This document shows positions 5,217 to 5,217 of a stretch of DNA of 5,217 nt, piece by piece; position 1 is the first letter of the stretch; the number at the start of each line of letters is the position of its first letter. The translations under genes were made by a program, and so were the position numbers. Where the stretch lies: assembly GCA_013813825.1 (NCBI GenBank), contig JACCRA010000610.1, positions 1-5,217 of the forward strand, in the 5' to 3' direction. The notes beneath the pieces were generated by a model. The model saw only the letters and a list, made by a program, of their open reading frames with translations, ran no database searches and was not told where the DNA came from. This stretch comes from Pyrinomonadaceae bacterium (GTDB lineage Bacteria; Acidobacteriota; Blastocatellia; Pyrinomonadales; Pyrinomonadaceae).

Positions 5217-5217
5217 C

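Noticed and set aside
1..5217. Search for a defence system, CRISPR array or RNA gene
   Set aside because: There are no regularly spaced repeats, no tRNA or rRNA-like sequence, and no nuclease, helicase, toxin or antitoxin motifs apart from the IS transposase.

Overview
This is a bacterial window with moderately GC-rich coding regions. It encodes mostly exported or lipid-anchored proteins of unknown function, plus one complete insertion sequence. Strong AGGAG ribosome-binding sites and Sec or lipoprotein signals indicate a Gram-negative-type bacterium. The style of the small secreted proteins would fit an Acidobacteriota (Blastocatellia-like) genome, but that placement is a weak inference; no marker gene is present.

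Layout. Positions 1-1592 hold a minus-strand series, read right to left: a 339-aa secreted protein of unknown function (573-1592), a long perfect hairpin (512-561), a 131-aa secreted protein with a PPC-like beta domain (90-485), and the first 10 codons of another gene leaving the window (1-32). Positions 1713-2101 hold a small minus-strand signal-peptide gene broken by one frameshift, followed by its own rho-independent terminator. From 2185 two plus-strand genes follow: a 264-aa lipoprotein with a carboxypeptidase-regulatory-like domain and an FN3-like domain (2185-2979), and a 179-aa exported protein (3054-3593). They are 74 bp apart and probably co-transcribed.

Positions 3634-5057 are a complete 1424-bp insertion sequence with 26-bp terminal inverted repeats. 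Its DDE transposase fits the ISKra4 family and is split into two frames that overlap at an A8 slippery run, so the full enzyme requires a -1 ribosomal frameshift. Its 5' end also carries an inverted repeat that could hide the start codon in transcripts entering from outside. The element sits in the 3' end of a minus-strand gene that enters from the right edge. The element's own end supplies the stop codon for that gene, and the lost 9-codon tail can be recognised on the far side of the element.

I see no defence system, CRISPR array, tRNA or rRNA. The most informative content is the regulatory design of the insertion sequence and the way it re-terminates its host gene. The lipoprotein and exported-protein pair is uncharacterised, and nothing in the sequence supports a specific function for it.
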